Shown: positions 1 through 9,500 of the stretch, in pieces
How the letters are laid out: each line of letters begins with the position of its first letter
Position numbering within the stretch: position 1 is the first letter of the stretch
IMG/VR virus record: IMGVR_UViG_3300042465_002820
Location: 1 to 32,268 of that record
Source: a virus
DNA: 32,268 bases
Direction: 5' to 3' (one strand)
Notes under the pieces: model-generated
Told to the model about the DNA's origin: nothing
Databases searched by the model: none
What the model saw: only the letters and a program-made list of their open reading frames with translations
Translations under genes and position numbers: made by a program

Positions 1-3000
1 TTAATACATAATCACCAACTTCTGCTCTATGAGGGAAATTACAAGTAACTCTAGCTTTACTCACATCTGTAGGCCCTGGGCATATTTCTGTTACTGCAAT
101 ATTTCTGTCTATCGTTTGTAATACTTGCCAAGTGCCGGGTGTGAACATACTGTTGCCTGTGCCCAGTAAATTGGGGTTGGGTTTATTATAATTTGCAACA
201 AATATGTTAGGCAAAAATGGTTCGTTTATACGAGTAAATTTATCGCTGTTGTTAGTCCATGTATTTGGACTAACTGTAGTTATCGAATAGTACAAGAATC
301 CGTTGTATCGAACCTGTGAATTTTTCTTATAAGATTTATTCGCTGAATATGATTCTATATTATATAGGTCAGAAAAATCACTGTACAATGCAGGCATATC
401 ATCTAATGTAGCAACACTAAAATTAGTATCTCCCTCGATGACAGGACCGCTGGTTTTTAAATCAGTATATGTTCTATCTAATGGTTTAAATGTTAAATTT
501 TTTCTATAAGGTCTATGAACCCATTTCTGTGAGTTATCAGTTATGTAGTGAATATAAGGACTTACTCTATCATCATTGTCGGCTACGAAACTAATAACCT
601 GTGGATTGCGGGCTAAGTCATCGGATGCCAATTCAAATTCATAGAATTCAATATTTTTAGTATTTCCAAACTCACCTATGCGTACCATGTATTCTTCCAA
701 GGGCTTTGTTGAACTTCCGTCGCTGTGAGTCAGTGGCTCCAGGCCTGCAAATACCTGCTTGGTTCCTTTTGTATAAGTAATCGCATTTTTAAATAATGTT
801 TCTGTTTCTTCTTGTAAAAACAATTGACGTAATTCTGGATTTCTAGCTAGACCAAATTGAGCTCTACTAGCAGCCAGTATTGTTTTGTCATCGACAACGT
901 TTTCTATGTCTAATAAATTTCTTCCAACTTCTGAGAATGTGTCATAGTTAGGAATAATAGAATCATCGCTGACAACATACCCGGGAACAAAATATTTCCC
1001 ATCCCAAATTTGGCTCTTTTTGCCGCCTATTACAAAACTACGCTTGGTTGTACACTGATCCGGCAGGAAGTATATGTCATTGAACACGCTGATAGAATCT
1101 AAATGTACAACCGATTCGTAGGTAGCAAATGTTAATTTAATACCATAAATTGGATTACTAGTATCCTTGGTTTTAACTGTGATATTATCACCGCGCTCAA
1201 CTAATAAGTCTTTACTGAACAATGGTTTATTTTTGCGATCCACACATTGTCCAACGTTTTCGTTGGTGCCTTCTAAATTTTCTAATTGTCCCTGTGGTAT
1301 TGTCAATACAATACCAGAAGCCGCTGGATTTAAATCAATGTAATTACCTGGAGCAATAACTTCATTGCTCCAATATATAAATTGACTTGCACTCAACTGC
1401 CAATTACGTAGATCATATGATTCAACTTCTTCGAATTTAAATCCCTGGCTTTCTAAATATTTTCCATAGCCAACAATAATGTCATATATTTCTTGTCTGC
1501 TCGAAAATTCTTGTCCGTAGGTCAGTGATGTTAGTTCATTGCTGTACACATTCTTTTCTTTGATTACAATATTGCCTATAGTTTTAGCAGTTAGTGAGCT
1601 GTTCGTTGCTGGAGTAAGATAATTAAAATATCCCTGTTCATTGGCAAATCCATGAATAGAATATGATGTTCCGTTCCAAATTATTCTCATTGCAGAATAG
1701 AATATTTCCCTATCTGAATAATGTTTAATTAATCTAACTGCGTAATTTTCTTCAGGCACAAATAATGTTTTGCGTTGACTTGCAATACTTGTACTTTCGA
1801 TTCTAATATTATTATTATTACTGAATCCGCTTAGTAAGAATTCTTTGTTAACTATTAAATTGTTAAATTTATCTATAACAGTTGATTTAAAATCTCGGTT
1901 ATTAAGCGCACAAAATTCTGCATACAAACTTTCTATACCAGCAGTATATGTTATGACTCCGTTGACAACTTTTCTATGATAGTTGTGTTCGATGTCACTT
2001 GTCTGCCAAAATTTACTAGTGGAATCTAATTTAATTCCCCATTTGTTGGTTGTTACTTGTCCGGGTACCCAGTTTGTATTGACATATCTAGCAGGGCTGG
2101 CTAAGAATTTTAATTTCGCTTCTGCGGCCAGACCTCTTTGAGTATTAAGGAATACAGTTTCGAATGGGCCTTGCTGGCCTACTATCCATCCATTGTCGAT
2201 CAGTGGTACTGCATCTAACCACGATAGCTCCGACGGGGCAAGCAAGGAACCATCAAGAGCCACAGGAAAAGCTTCTGGATCATCGACATTGTTCACTCTA
2301 GCAAAGAACGGATTAGTCTTGGGCTGTGCTGGTGTGCCAGTGTTTCCTGTGCGTAATGCCTTTTCTAATGCTGTTCTCTTAACTGTGTCAGTCCAAGAGT
2401 AATAAGTATCCCACCACATTGGTTTTAAGGTATACCCCAGCATTTCCCATGGATGACTATGTGGACGATCTGTGTCGTACAAATACTTATAGACTGCTCT
2501 CCATGAACCAGTCATTGTAGTAGCATCGTCGCCGCTGCCTAGTTGATAAATGTAAGTAAAAGGATCAGCTTCTTCGTAGGCGTCATTGGACATTGTGAAA
2601 ATATTATTTTCTGCCATCCATGATAAGACTTCGCTGTTAACCACAGTTCTTATTTCTGACCATGTGTATCTGCCTGATCTAAAATAGCCCGGCTGATCTT
2701 CCAGCAAAGAAGCATTGCTGTTATTTTCTATGTCATATGCAATACTTGACCACACAGCTTTTTCATATTCAAATAATAACTGTTCAATGGTGTTGTTTGG
2801 ATAATTGTTTTCGTCTACGCCATCTTCTAAATATAAACGTGTGCCGTCGTGTTTGCACAAGAAGTGCTTTGTGCCGTTGTAACTTGTGTCTGTATAAATT
2901 TCAGGTTGATAAACTGGGCTCAATCCAATTTTTGCCAAACTGGCAGGAATCTTAGAATTGAATTCGTCAGTCCATTGTCTAATTGTAACTGGATTATCGG

Positions 3001-6000
3001 CTGTTCCTGTTCCTGTTCCTGTTCCTGTTGCAATAAACAATTCTCCGACAGTATTACTTTTTGCACCTATACTGACGAAGTTAGTATTTCCAACTACTTT
3101 AATAATATATTGTCTTCCGATTTTAAAATTTCCGGCGACGGTTTCAGGTATAGCTTTTAATTCAATTGCAGTATAATATCCGTCTTCCGACACTAGACGA
3201 TAATCAACATTTCGAGTTAATATTTTGTTATCGGCAACGATGTGTAGTATAGTTTCTTTACCAGCACTATGACTAATAACATTCAAACTCATGCTTAATG
3301 GAACAGTTAAATCGGAGCCAACAGTTTTAACTGTTTCCGTATAATTAATGCTGTTGCCCCAGCCCAGCATGTTACTGTGATACCAAAAGTTCTCATTATT
3401 AGTTTGATTTAAAAAGATATTACTAACTGCTAAATTTAAAATATCTAAACTAGACATAATAGATGTGTTATTTTTATCAATGACTTGTTGGAGTTCGAAT
3501 GTTAACTTATTTAAAAATGAGTCGTAGTGCTTGCCTTGTTTAATAATGATTTCACTGAAGTCATATGGCAAGTTGGTTGCAACAATTGCCGCTTTTGCCA
3601 ATGGGCTATTATGTTTTAATAATGTGCCACCGCCCATGCCAGAGACAATCAACGAAGGATCAGTTTGCAATGCTTCTTTTGCATTTGAAGCATTCGACTT
3701 TAAATTAATTGTATGTTGATACAATGAATAATAATTAATAACGTCGAGTTTAGCATTCAACGGATTTGTAGTTAAACTCAACGGAGCTGTTTTACTCACT
3801 GGATCTGACAGCACAGTATCCAAACAAATCTTATCTCCGTATTTTGATTTTTGATTTAATATAGGTGTAGAAATTAATTGCTGATAATAACTTAATGAAC
3901 CATCTTCTTGAGTTATATCGCTGATAGTATAATCGTAGCTTTCATAAACTGGATTAGTTTTGTCTCGTAGATAAGCAAATTGCAAAAATCTCCATTTATT
4001 TACAGGACGAATAATCGCGGATTTAGTTATATTGTTAGCAGTCCAGAATAATCTAGTAGTGTCTATGTTTAATATATTATCGATATAATTAGAATCTTCT
4101 AAAATGCTAGGGGACAGATCTAATTCGATGACACCATTGCTTACACTGTTATTAAAACAATATGGTTCTTCTAATAATACGGATCGAGAAATATTATCTA
4201 TTACTTCTGTTCGATAAAAAGTTATTGGGTAAGGTAAATCATGACAAACTATTTTAAAATTGCTGCCAGATATCAAAGGCATGACTTGTTCAAGATTGTG
4301 AAATCCTCTTTTACTAGAAAATCTAATTAAACCGTGCCCTTGCACATTAAAATAGAATTTTAACTTTTCTGTTTCATCATAAAATATATGAATAGTATTA
4401 AATCCGTCAGCAGTGGGGATTATCTCTTCGCTCCACTGAGTTTCTGTATTATCATCGTAGAACAAATCCTGTGTTTGTTTTGTGATATCCAAACCTCGTC
4501 GAGGCTGATAAAATGATATTGCATAATAAGAAGATGACAAATATTTGTAGCCAAACGGCCCTTTAATTTGTATTTCTTCCCCTGTAGTTTCTTCATTATA
4601 AGAAAATGTTTTATCTATGTCAGTTGTAAATTTTATTTGATTGGGACTAATGTTCAGTGAATTATTTTCATTGATTATATCAAAGTCAATGCTACTAACT
4701 TGTACGCTTCTGTCCAAGGTATAATCATAAACCGGACCCGAAGCAAAGTCGAGAATAACCCCGCCTTTATAATCAATTTCATTAAATGTTTCTAAGTGAA
4801 CGTCATTGCTAGTATAAAATTCAAATCTAGGGCATTGATTTTTTGTTGTTTTATTCTGTGCAAACTGCCATCTGTTATTTTTATAAATTAATCTATAGTA
4901 CTTAATATTAGAATTAGCAACAACTAAAGCACCATCACCTGTTACAGTCGTGGTTGTTTGTACAAAACTTGCATTTGTCCCGGGATTGGAAACTGTATAA
5001 ATTCCATTACTATTTTCAAATACTAGTCTGTCACCGTTGACCAATGTGTAACCATACAAATCTTTGATACCGGCTTTTCCTGTATAATCTGAAACTTCTC
5101 CTGTTAACATAGTTGCAACTGTAGTCTTAATATTATTAGGCCAGTTATATAATTTTGTATATCTATTAAACGTAATAATAGGACGTTTTGCTTTATTTGC
5201 TTCTGTTACAATGTTACTAACTGACGTATCTAAAAAATCTGCTACAGTTTTAATTAAATTAATATGGTACCAGTGATCGATTACACCCCAATGATTTTCA
5301 TTAGCGATATATTTGTCCATGGTTATATATTCTGGCTCTGAAGTAACAATTTGACTTCCGTCCCATAGTTCGCTGTCCCACTTAATTGCAGGAGCATCTA
5401 CAAGCGGAGAATCTTTGTCCCATGGACGCTTTTTAAGATAGCTATTAGGAATTCTCTTATCAATGTTTGTTGTCCTTAAAAGTCCAATATTTTCGCCTAC
5501 ACCTATAACAAAATATGTTTTGAGTTCTTCATCTAATGCTTTGCCGGTACCGGTGCCTGGACCCTTTGCAGTAAACGAAGTTCCTGCAGAAGGCTGAGTA
5601 TATATTGTAGTCAAGCTAACTGTTTGACTAATGTTAATATTATATCTACCTTTGCCGCCTATAGTTTCTCCTGCTTGAAGAGGTAGTACTTGATCAACAA
5701 TATGCGTTCCTGGTGCTATTCCTTGTCCGACAATGAAATTTCCTGACTTTAAAATTTGTTCTCCAATAAAATCGGTGTTGTCTTCTGAGTAATCTGTGAA
5801 CTCGTTAAAGAATTTTGTAATAGTTAAAGTAGTCCCTATTATCGAACCAGTAGACTTAGAATTTGGTCGGGCGCCGATTGCTATAAAGTTTGTATTTCCT
5901 AATTCAGAAATTTCATATTGTTTTCCTACAACAAAATTTCCTGCATTAATTTCATTAAAAGTTTTATATGCAGAATCAACAAAGCCAGTGAAGTAAACAA

Positions 6001-6586
6001 CCATGCCGTTTTGTAATACCAATGATTTACCAGTTCCATCGTCTACTAGAGTTACACTTGGCTTTCCGATAACATCAGTGGCCATGGAAAATTTATTTCC
6101 GCCGGCAATTGCTTCTGCAAAATGCAGTCTTAATGCAGGCAAATCATTGGCAACCCAATAGTATAAGTGATAGTCAGATAGTCTTCTTGAAATGATTGGT
6201 AGATCTACAATATTGATATCCTTGTCTAATTGAATGCCATCTTTTAGTTCCAAGCCTTTTACTCGGAAATAATTTTCAATGTCCAAGTAACTTGCTTTGC
6301 CTAAATAAGAATCTTCGCCGTCTCTCATAACAAGCATGTTATTAGCTTGACTTTCTCGACGAATTTCATTGCTTTCTACTTTGAAGAATTCAGTGACACC
6401 GTTTGTAGCAGATCTTAACCCCAGTGTTTCTTTAAAGTTAGATAATTGACCTTTGCTGGTCATTAAATCTAAACTAGAGTCTAACATTTTCTTGTTAGGC
6501 TCTGTGACAAATACCTGCGGTAAAAGGTTTACATTTTTAACCTTTTTAGCGGCTAGTTCTGCTGGCTTTTTTGTTTGCTTGCTCAT
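1..6586 (-). CDS. Giant baseplate wedge/structural protein (gp7 position), C-terminus beyond window
   Basis: I read this frame triplet by triplet from the ATG at 6586 to the window edge: 2195 codons with no stop, so the protein exceeds 2195 aa. The ATG overlaps the gp6 stop (ATGA), so it is translationally coupled and is the third gene of the wedge operon, the place T4 uses for gp7 (about 1030 aa). The N-terminus is Lys-rich (MSKQTKKPAELAAKK). No enzymatic motif was seen. Long stretches are rich in Asn, Tyr and Trp, as in beta-rich virion proteins. Two Gly/Thr-rich modules lie near residues 214-350 and 1150-1196. By position it is a wedge or peripheral baseplate protein, perhaps gp7 fused to further wedge or fibre domains. 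I do not recognise a specific family, so the gp7 link rests on synteny only. Confidence 0.82.
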   Translation of the reverse strand, partial: MSKQTKKPAELAAKKVKNVNLLPQVFVTEPNKKMLDSSLDLMTSKGQLSNFKETLGLRSATNGVTEFFKVESNEIRRESQANNMLVMRDGEDSYLGKASYLDIENYFRVKGLELKDGIQLDKDINIVDLPIISRRLSDYHLYYWVANDLPALRLHFAEAIAGGNKFSMATDVIGKPSVTLVDDGTGKSLVLQNGMVVYFTGFVDSAYKTFNEINAGNFVVGKQYEISELGNTNFIAIGARPNSKSTGSIIGTTLTITKFFNEFTDYSEDNTDFIGEQILKSGNFIVGQGIAPGTHIVDQVLPLQAGETIGGKGRYNINISQTVSLTTIYTQPSAGTSFTAKGPGTGTGKALDEELKTYFVIGVGENIGLLRTTNIDKRIPNSYLKKRPWDKDSPLVDAPAIKWDSELWDGSQIVTSEPEYITMDKYIANENHWGVIDHWYHINLIKTVADFLDTSVSNIVTEANKAKRPIITFNRYTKLYNWPNNIKTTVATMLTGEVSDYTGKAGIKDLYGYTLVNGDRLVFENSNGIYTVSNPGTNASFVQTTTTVTGDGALVVANSNIKYYRLIYKNNRWQFAQNKTTKNQCPRFEFYTSNDVHLETFNEIDYKGGVILDFASGPVYDYTLDRSVQVSSIDFDIINENNSLNISPNQIKFTTDIDKTFSYNEETTGEEIQIKGPFGYKYLSSSYYAISFYQPRRGLDITKQTQDLFYDDNTETQWSEEIIPTADGFNTIHIFYDETEKLKFYFNVQGHGLIRFSSKRGFHNLEQVMPLISGSNFKIVCHDLPYPITFYRTEVIDNISRSVLLEEPYCFNNSVSNGVIELDLSPSILEDSNYIDNILNIDTTRLFWTANNITKSAIIRPVNKWRFLQFAYLRDKTNPVYESYDYTISDITQEDGSLSYYQQLISTPILNQKSKYGDKICLDTVLSDPVSKTAPLSLTTNPLNAKLDVINYYSLYQHTINLKSNASNAKEALQTDPSLIVSGMGGGTLLKHNSPLAKAAIVATNLPYDFSEIIIKQGKHYDSFLNKLTFELQQVIDKNNTSIMSSLDILNLAVSNIFLNQTNNENFWYHSNMLGWGNSINYTETVKTVGSDLTVPLSMSLNVISHSAGKETILHIVADNKILTRNVDYRLVSEDGYYTAIELKAIPETVAGNFKIGRQYIIKVVGNTNFVSIGAKSNTVGELFIATGTGTGTGTADNPVTIRQWTDEFNSKIPASLAKIGLSPVYQPEIYTDTSYNGTKHFLCKHDGTRLYLEDGVDENNYPNNTIEQLLFEYEKAVWSSIAYDIENNSNASLLEDQPGYFRSGRYTWSEIRTVVNSEVLSWMAENNIFTMSNDAYEEADPFTYIYQLGSGDDATTMTGSWRAVYKYLYDTDRPHSHPWEMLGYTLKPMWWDTYYSWTDTVKRTALEKALRTGNTGTPAQPKTNPFFARVNNVDDPEAFPVALDGSLLAPSELSWLDAVPLIDNGWIVGQQGPFETVFLNTQRGLAAEAKLKFLASPARYVNTNWVPGQVTTNKWGIKLDSTSKFWQTSDIEHNYHRKVVNGVITYTAGIESLYAEFCALNNRDFKSTVIDKFNNLIVNKEFLLSGFSNNNNIRIESTSIASQRKTLFVPEENYAVRLIKHYSDREIFYSAMRIIWNGTSYSIHGFANEQGYFNYLTPATNSSLTAKTIGNIVIKEKNVYSNELTSLTYGQEFSSRQEIYDIIVGYGKYLESQGFKFEEVESYDLRNWQLSASQFIYWSNEVIAPGNYIDLNPAASGIVLTIPQGQLENLEGTNENVGQCVDRKNKPLFSKDLLVERGDNITVKTKDTSNPIYGIKLTFATYESVVHLDSISVFNDIYFLPDQCTTKRSFVIGGKKSQIWDGKYFVPGYVVSDDSIIPNYDTFSEVGRNLLDIENVVDDKTILAASRAQFGLARNPELRQLFLQEETETLFKNAITYTKGTKQVFAGLEPLTHSDGSSTKPLEEYMVRIGEFGNTKNIEFYEFELASDDLARNPQVISFVADNDDRVSPYIHYITDNSQKWVHRPYRKNLTFKPLDRTYTDLKTSGPVIEGDTNFSVATLDDMPALYSDFSDLYNIESYSANKSYKKNSQVRYNGFLYYSITTVSPNTWTNNSDKFTRINEPFLPNIFVANYNKPNPNLLGTGNSMFTPGTWQVLQTIDRNIAVTEICPGPTDVSKARVTCNFPHRAEVGDYVL
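2999..3139 (-). repeat. Gly/Thr-rich protein module (copy C) in the giant wedge protein
   Basis: About 47 codons with the pattern G-N-F-x-x-G-x-x-Y-x-I, then G-N-T-N-F-x-x-I-G-A-x-x-N-T-x-G, then F-x-A-T-G followed by a (GT)n tract and Ala. The same pattern occurs in gp6 (8221-8367) and near the N-terminus of this protein (5835-5947 plus 5537-5584). DNA identity between copies is low, so they are not recent duplicates. Function unknown. Confidence 0.75.
3002..3029 (-). repeat. Hexanucleotide microsatellite encoding (Gly-Thr)n
   Basis: Four full copies of TGTTCC plus four further bases on the + strand, read on the minus strand as alternating ACA and GGA codons. The unit is two codons, so slippage would lengthen or shorten the GT tract without breaking the frame. 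Confidence 0.9.
5537..5584 (-). repeat. C-terminal half of the Gly/Thr module (copy A), separated from its N-half
   Basis: Encodes GTSFTAKGPGTGTGKA, the usual ending of the module (compare GVSFVATGAGSGSGTA in gp6). Its expected N-terminal half is about 250 bp upstream in the gene, at 5835-5947. Another module lies between them, which suggests a nested insertion. Confidence 0.55.
5594..5737 (-). repeat. Second module type (GxGIxPGT...GGxGxYxxxxSQTV) in the giant protein
   Basis: About 48 codons reading F-I-V-G-Q-G-I-A-P-G-T, then G-G-K-G-R-Y-N-I-N-I-S-Q-T-V and a Thr-rich end. From general knowledge, similar stretches recur in tail and fibre proteins of aquatic phages. It lies between the two apparent halves of the Gly/Thr module. 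Confidence 0.5.
5835..5947 (-). repeat. N-terminal half of the Gly/Thr module (copy A)
   Basis: Encodes NAGNFVVGKQYEI, then GNTNFIAIGARPNSKS, matching the first two thirds of the module in gp6 and at 2999-3139. The usual F-x-A-T-G ending does not follow. It reappears at 5537-5584. Confidence 0.6.
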
Positions 6587-9500
6587 CGACTGATCCTAAT
6601 GTTGCTGTCTGTAATTTCACTAATAACAATAATATCGCTGACTCCTGCGACGCTGGTTACGACTTCGTTGCTGTCTGGTTGTATTTGAAATAACGTACCG
6701 AATCTACCTTCTGCACTTATTGGAACTATGACAACACTGTTGAGTTCTGTTTTTAATGCAGTGTGTATGTATGCGGCTAATTCTGTGAAGTAAAAGATTT
6801 CTCCAAAGCCAAAGTTTCCTGGAGTAAAGAAAGTATCTATTGCATCAATGACTTTACTTTTAATTTCACTGTCTGTTAGTTTTGTTTTAAGACTCTTGAC
6901 TACTTTGAACTGTGCTTGAAATTCTGGATCTGCAAGTGTTCCAAATAAAGGTTTAAACTTAACAGGATGGAATATCACTTCATCTGTGATCATTTTATAT
7001 TCAACTAGATTTGCAAAATTGTCTCGTAGTTCTTCAGTGGTAGGAGGTAGTGGTGCAACAGTATTTGCATCATTTTTCTTTTTCCATGATACATAATCAT
7101 CATTGTATGTTTTAGTTAAAACATACGCATCTATAATATTAGTCAAGCTAGGATTCAACGTTTGGTCAATATTAGTATTGTGTTCCCACTTAAAAGCAAG
7201 ATCCATTTTTCCATTAACTGTTTCTAAAATATTTTCGTTGGTAGTCAGTGGCGCTGGAACATTGTAAGAAAAACTTCCTTCTTCGTAGTTGATTAATGCA
7301 ATTTCGCTGGCGCCTATGATAGCATTAAAATGGTTTGGATCATCGGGCAAAAAGTCATTGTCTAAATCCAATGGAGTTACTTTGACTTTACTGTTATCAG
7401 TGTATCCATCATCATAGACATAATATCCGCTGATGCGATATTTCTTAAGTACTGATAATTTGGAACTAGAGTCCAATGTAACTAAACTGATGTAATCATT
7501 GCTAACTGATTTAAAGTTAGGATTAAACGTGGCTGCAAAATTAATGTTGTAAAAACGAATCAATCCTTCACTGCCAAATACATAGTCCAGCTGGCGACTA
7601 GTAATAGTCCAGCCGTTGCTTTCTCTTGTTACATTTAATATCCAGCCTGTGCTGTTGCTGTTTGAATTATAATTGGCAGTTGTATTTACTGGCGTAGTTA
7701 TTATAGTCCATTTGGGAGTTAAGTTGTCAAATTTTAATGCAAACGAAACTTTTTCTTCTAATTTTTCAATAATTAATTCTCGTGTAACAGTATCAAATAC
7801 CCTGGCAAATGGCGGCAATATTTCAACAAGCCTTTCAGTGTCTGTGACAGATGCGTTAATTTCCACTGGACCATGGCCGTTAGACAATAAACCTGTGTAA
7901 ACATAGTCGATGTTTTCTATACCAAGCCCATCGCCTCGAATGTCAGATACAGTAACCCAACGAGTATCACCTACATCATTCTTTAATTTAATTAATGACC
8001 CGGGTCGCATTGCTCGTAGCTCACCACCTGTAGTAAATCCCAGTTTCATAGGAACTTTAGATGCCAATGACTCTGATATAAAGCCGTTACTCGAAGTTAA
8101 ATCATTGTAGGAATATCTCCAACGATAGTCGCCGACTTTAAATGCTTGTGATCCACTTGCGTGTGCCGCTTTGCTTGTTCCTTGCTGTGCTCGACGCACT
8201 CCTGTGAATGTATTTCCCAATGCCGATGCAGTGCCAGACCCAGAACCAGCGCCCGTTGCTACGAATGACACTCCTGTCGTATTCGAACTCGCTCCGATTG
8301 CAGTAAAATTAGTGGTACCTATACTTATAATAGTATACGTTTTTCCATTAATGAAACTTCCTGCGTTTACTGTAATAACGGGTATACTAGTATATGTAAA
8401 CAATTCATTATCTATTTGTAACATACCGCCATCGATGTCAAAATTATCAAATGCGTTAAGCGTGTTATAAAGACTTTCTACTGGAATTGTAATTATTGTC
8501 GATGTTGCATCCATAGCATCAACTGTAGTGGCATAATATATTGTTTTTTCTAATTTTACGCTGGGAAAATATTGTGTGCTAGTACTACCAGTGATTCCTG
8601 ATAGATTTAACTTGCCGTAATAAAAGTTTAGTAATCCAATGTCTGTCAACTGTTTTTCAATGTATTCGTCTAATAAATCAACCGAGCGTTGACTTGCATC
8701 ATCGGCAATATATGTGTTCTTGGACAGTTCGTCTTTGTACATGTAACCATCGTCGCCGAATTCGATTAATGGACGGCTCTTGCCTGTTGGGTCGCTTAGA
8801 TCAACGTAACGACTGTGTCCACTGAATGTTCTATTTTCAGCTTTCATAATCAGCACATCACTGTTTAATGTGGGCAAGAATCCATTATAGTCATCGCCTG
8901 TGACCATTCTATTTTTACTGTAAAATGCTTCGGGCGCATTGCGTTTGATTTCATCAACGGTTTCACTGGGTAGACCAGTGATCATGTTGTCCTGTAGTTC
9001 CAAGGTTATTGTCAACGTCTGTGCTTGATTATTAGCATTGGCATAACCAATGTTGAAAGTAATATTAGTTACGTCGCCTGCTTTAACTCTTACAAAATCA
9101 TTTTCGGCAATTCGATACCAAACTTTTATTTGTCCTGTTGGAACATTAGTAAAAGCGCCATCACCAAATTTAATACTTGTTATATCAGCATCGCTGTAAA
9201 TTACTTCATACAAATCTCGTTCGCTGCCGTTGTATTCGTTGAGCACGATATTAGAAAAGTTTAAGTCGCCGACTTTTTTCCATGATTTTAATATTGCACC
9301 CGTGTCGTCGATTGATTGCACATAAAAATCTTCTTCACTGATATTTCCTGTGCTGGGAATATCGATGACTAAATTGGCACTAGGACTATAAATTTGTTCT
9401 ACAATACTAACCAATGTTCCTTGTTTGACTAAACAGAAGAAACCAGTTTTTGTACTGCCCACGCCTTTGCCGTCATTTCTATACATGACACTGAATGCAC

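Noticed and set aside
3002-3029. CRISPR-like or recombination repeat
   Set aside because: Units are six bases, without spacers and in coding frame; it is a simple microsatellite.
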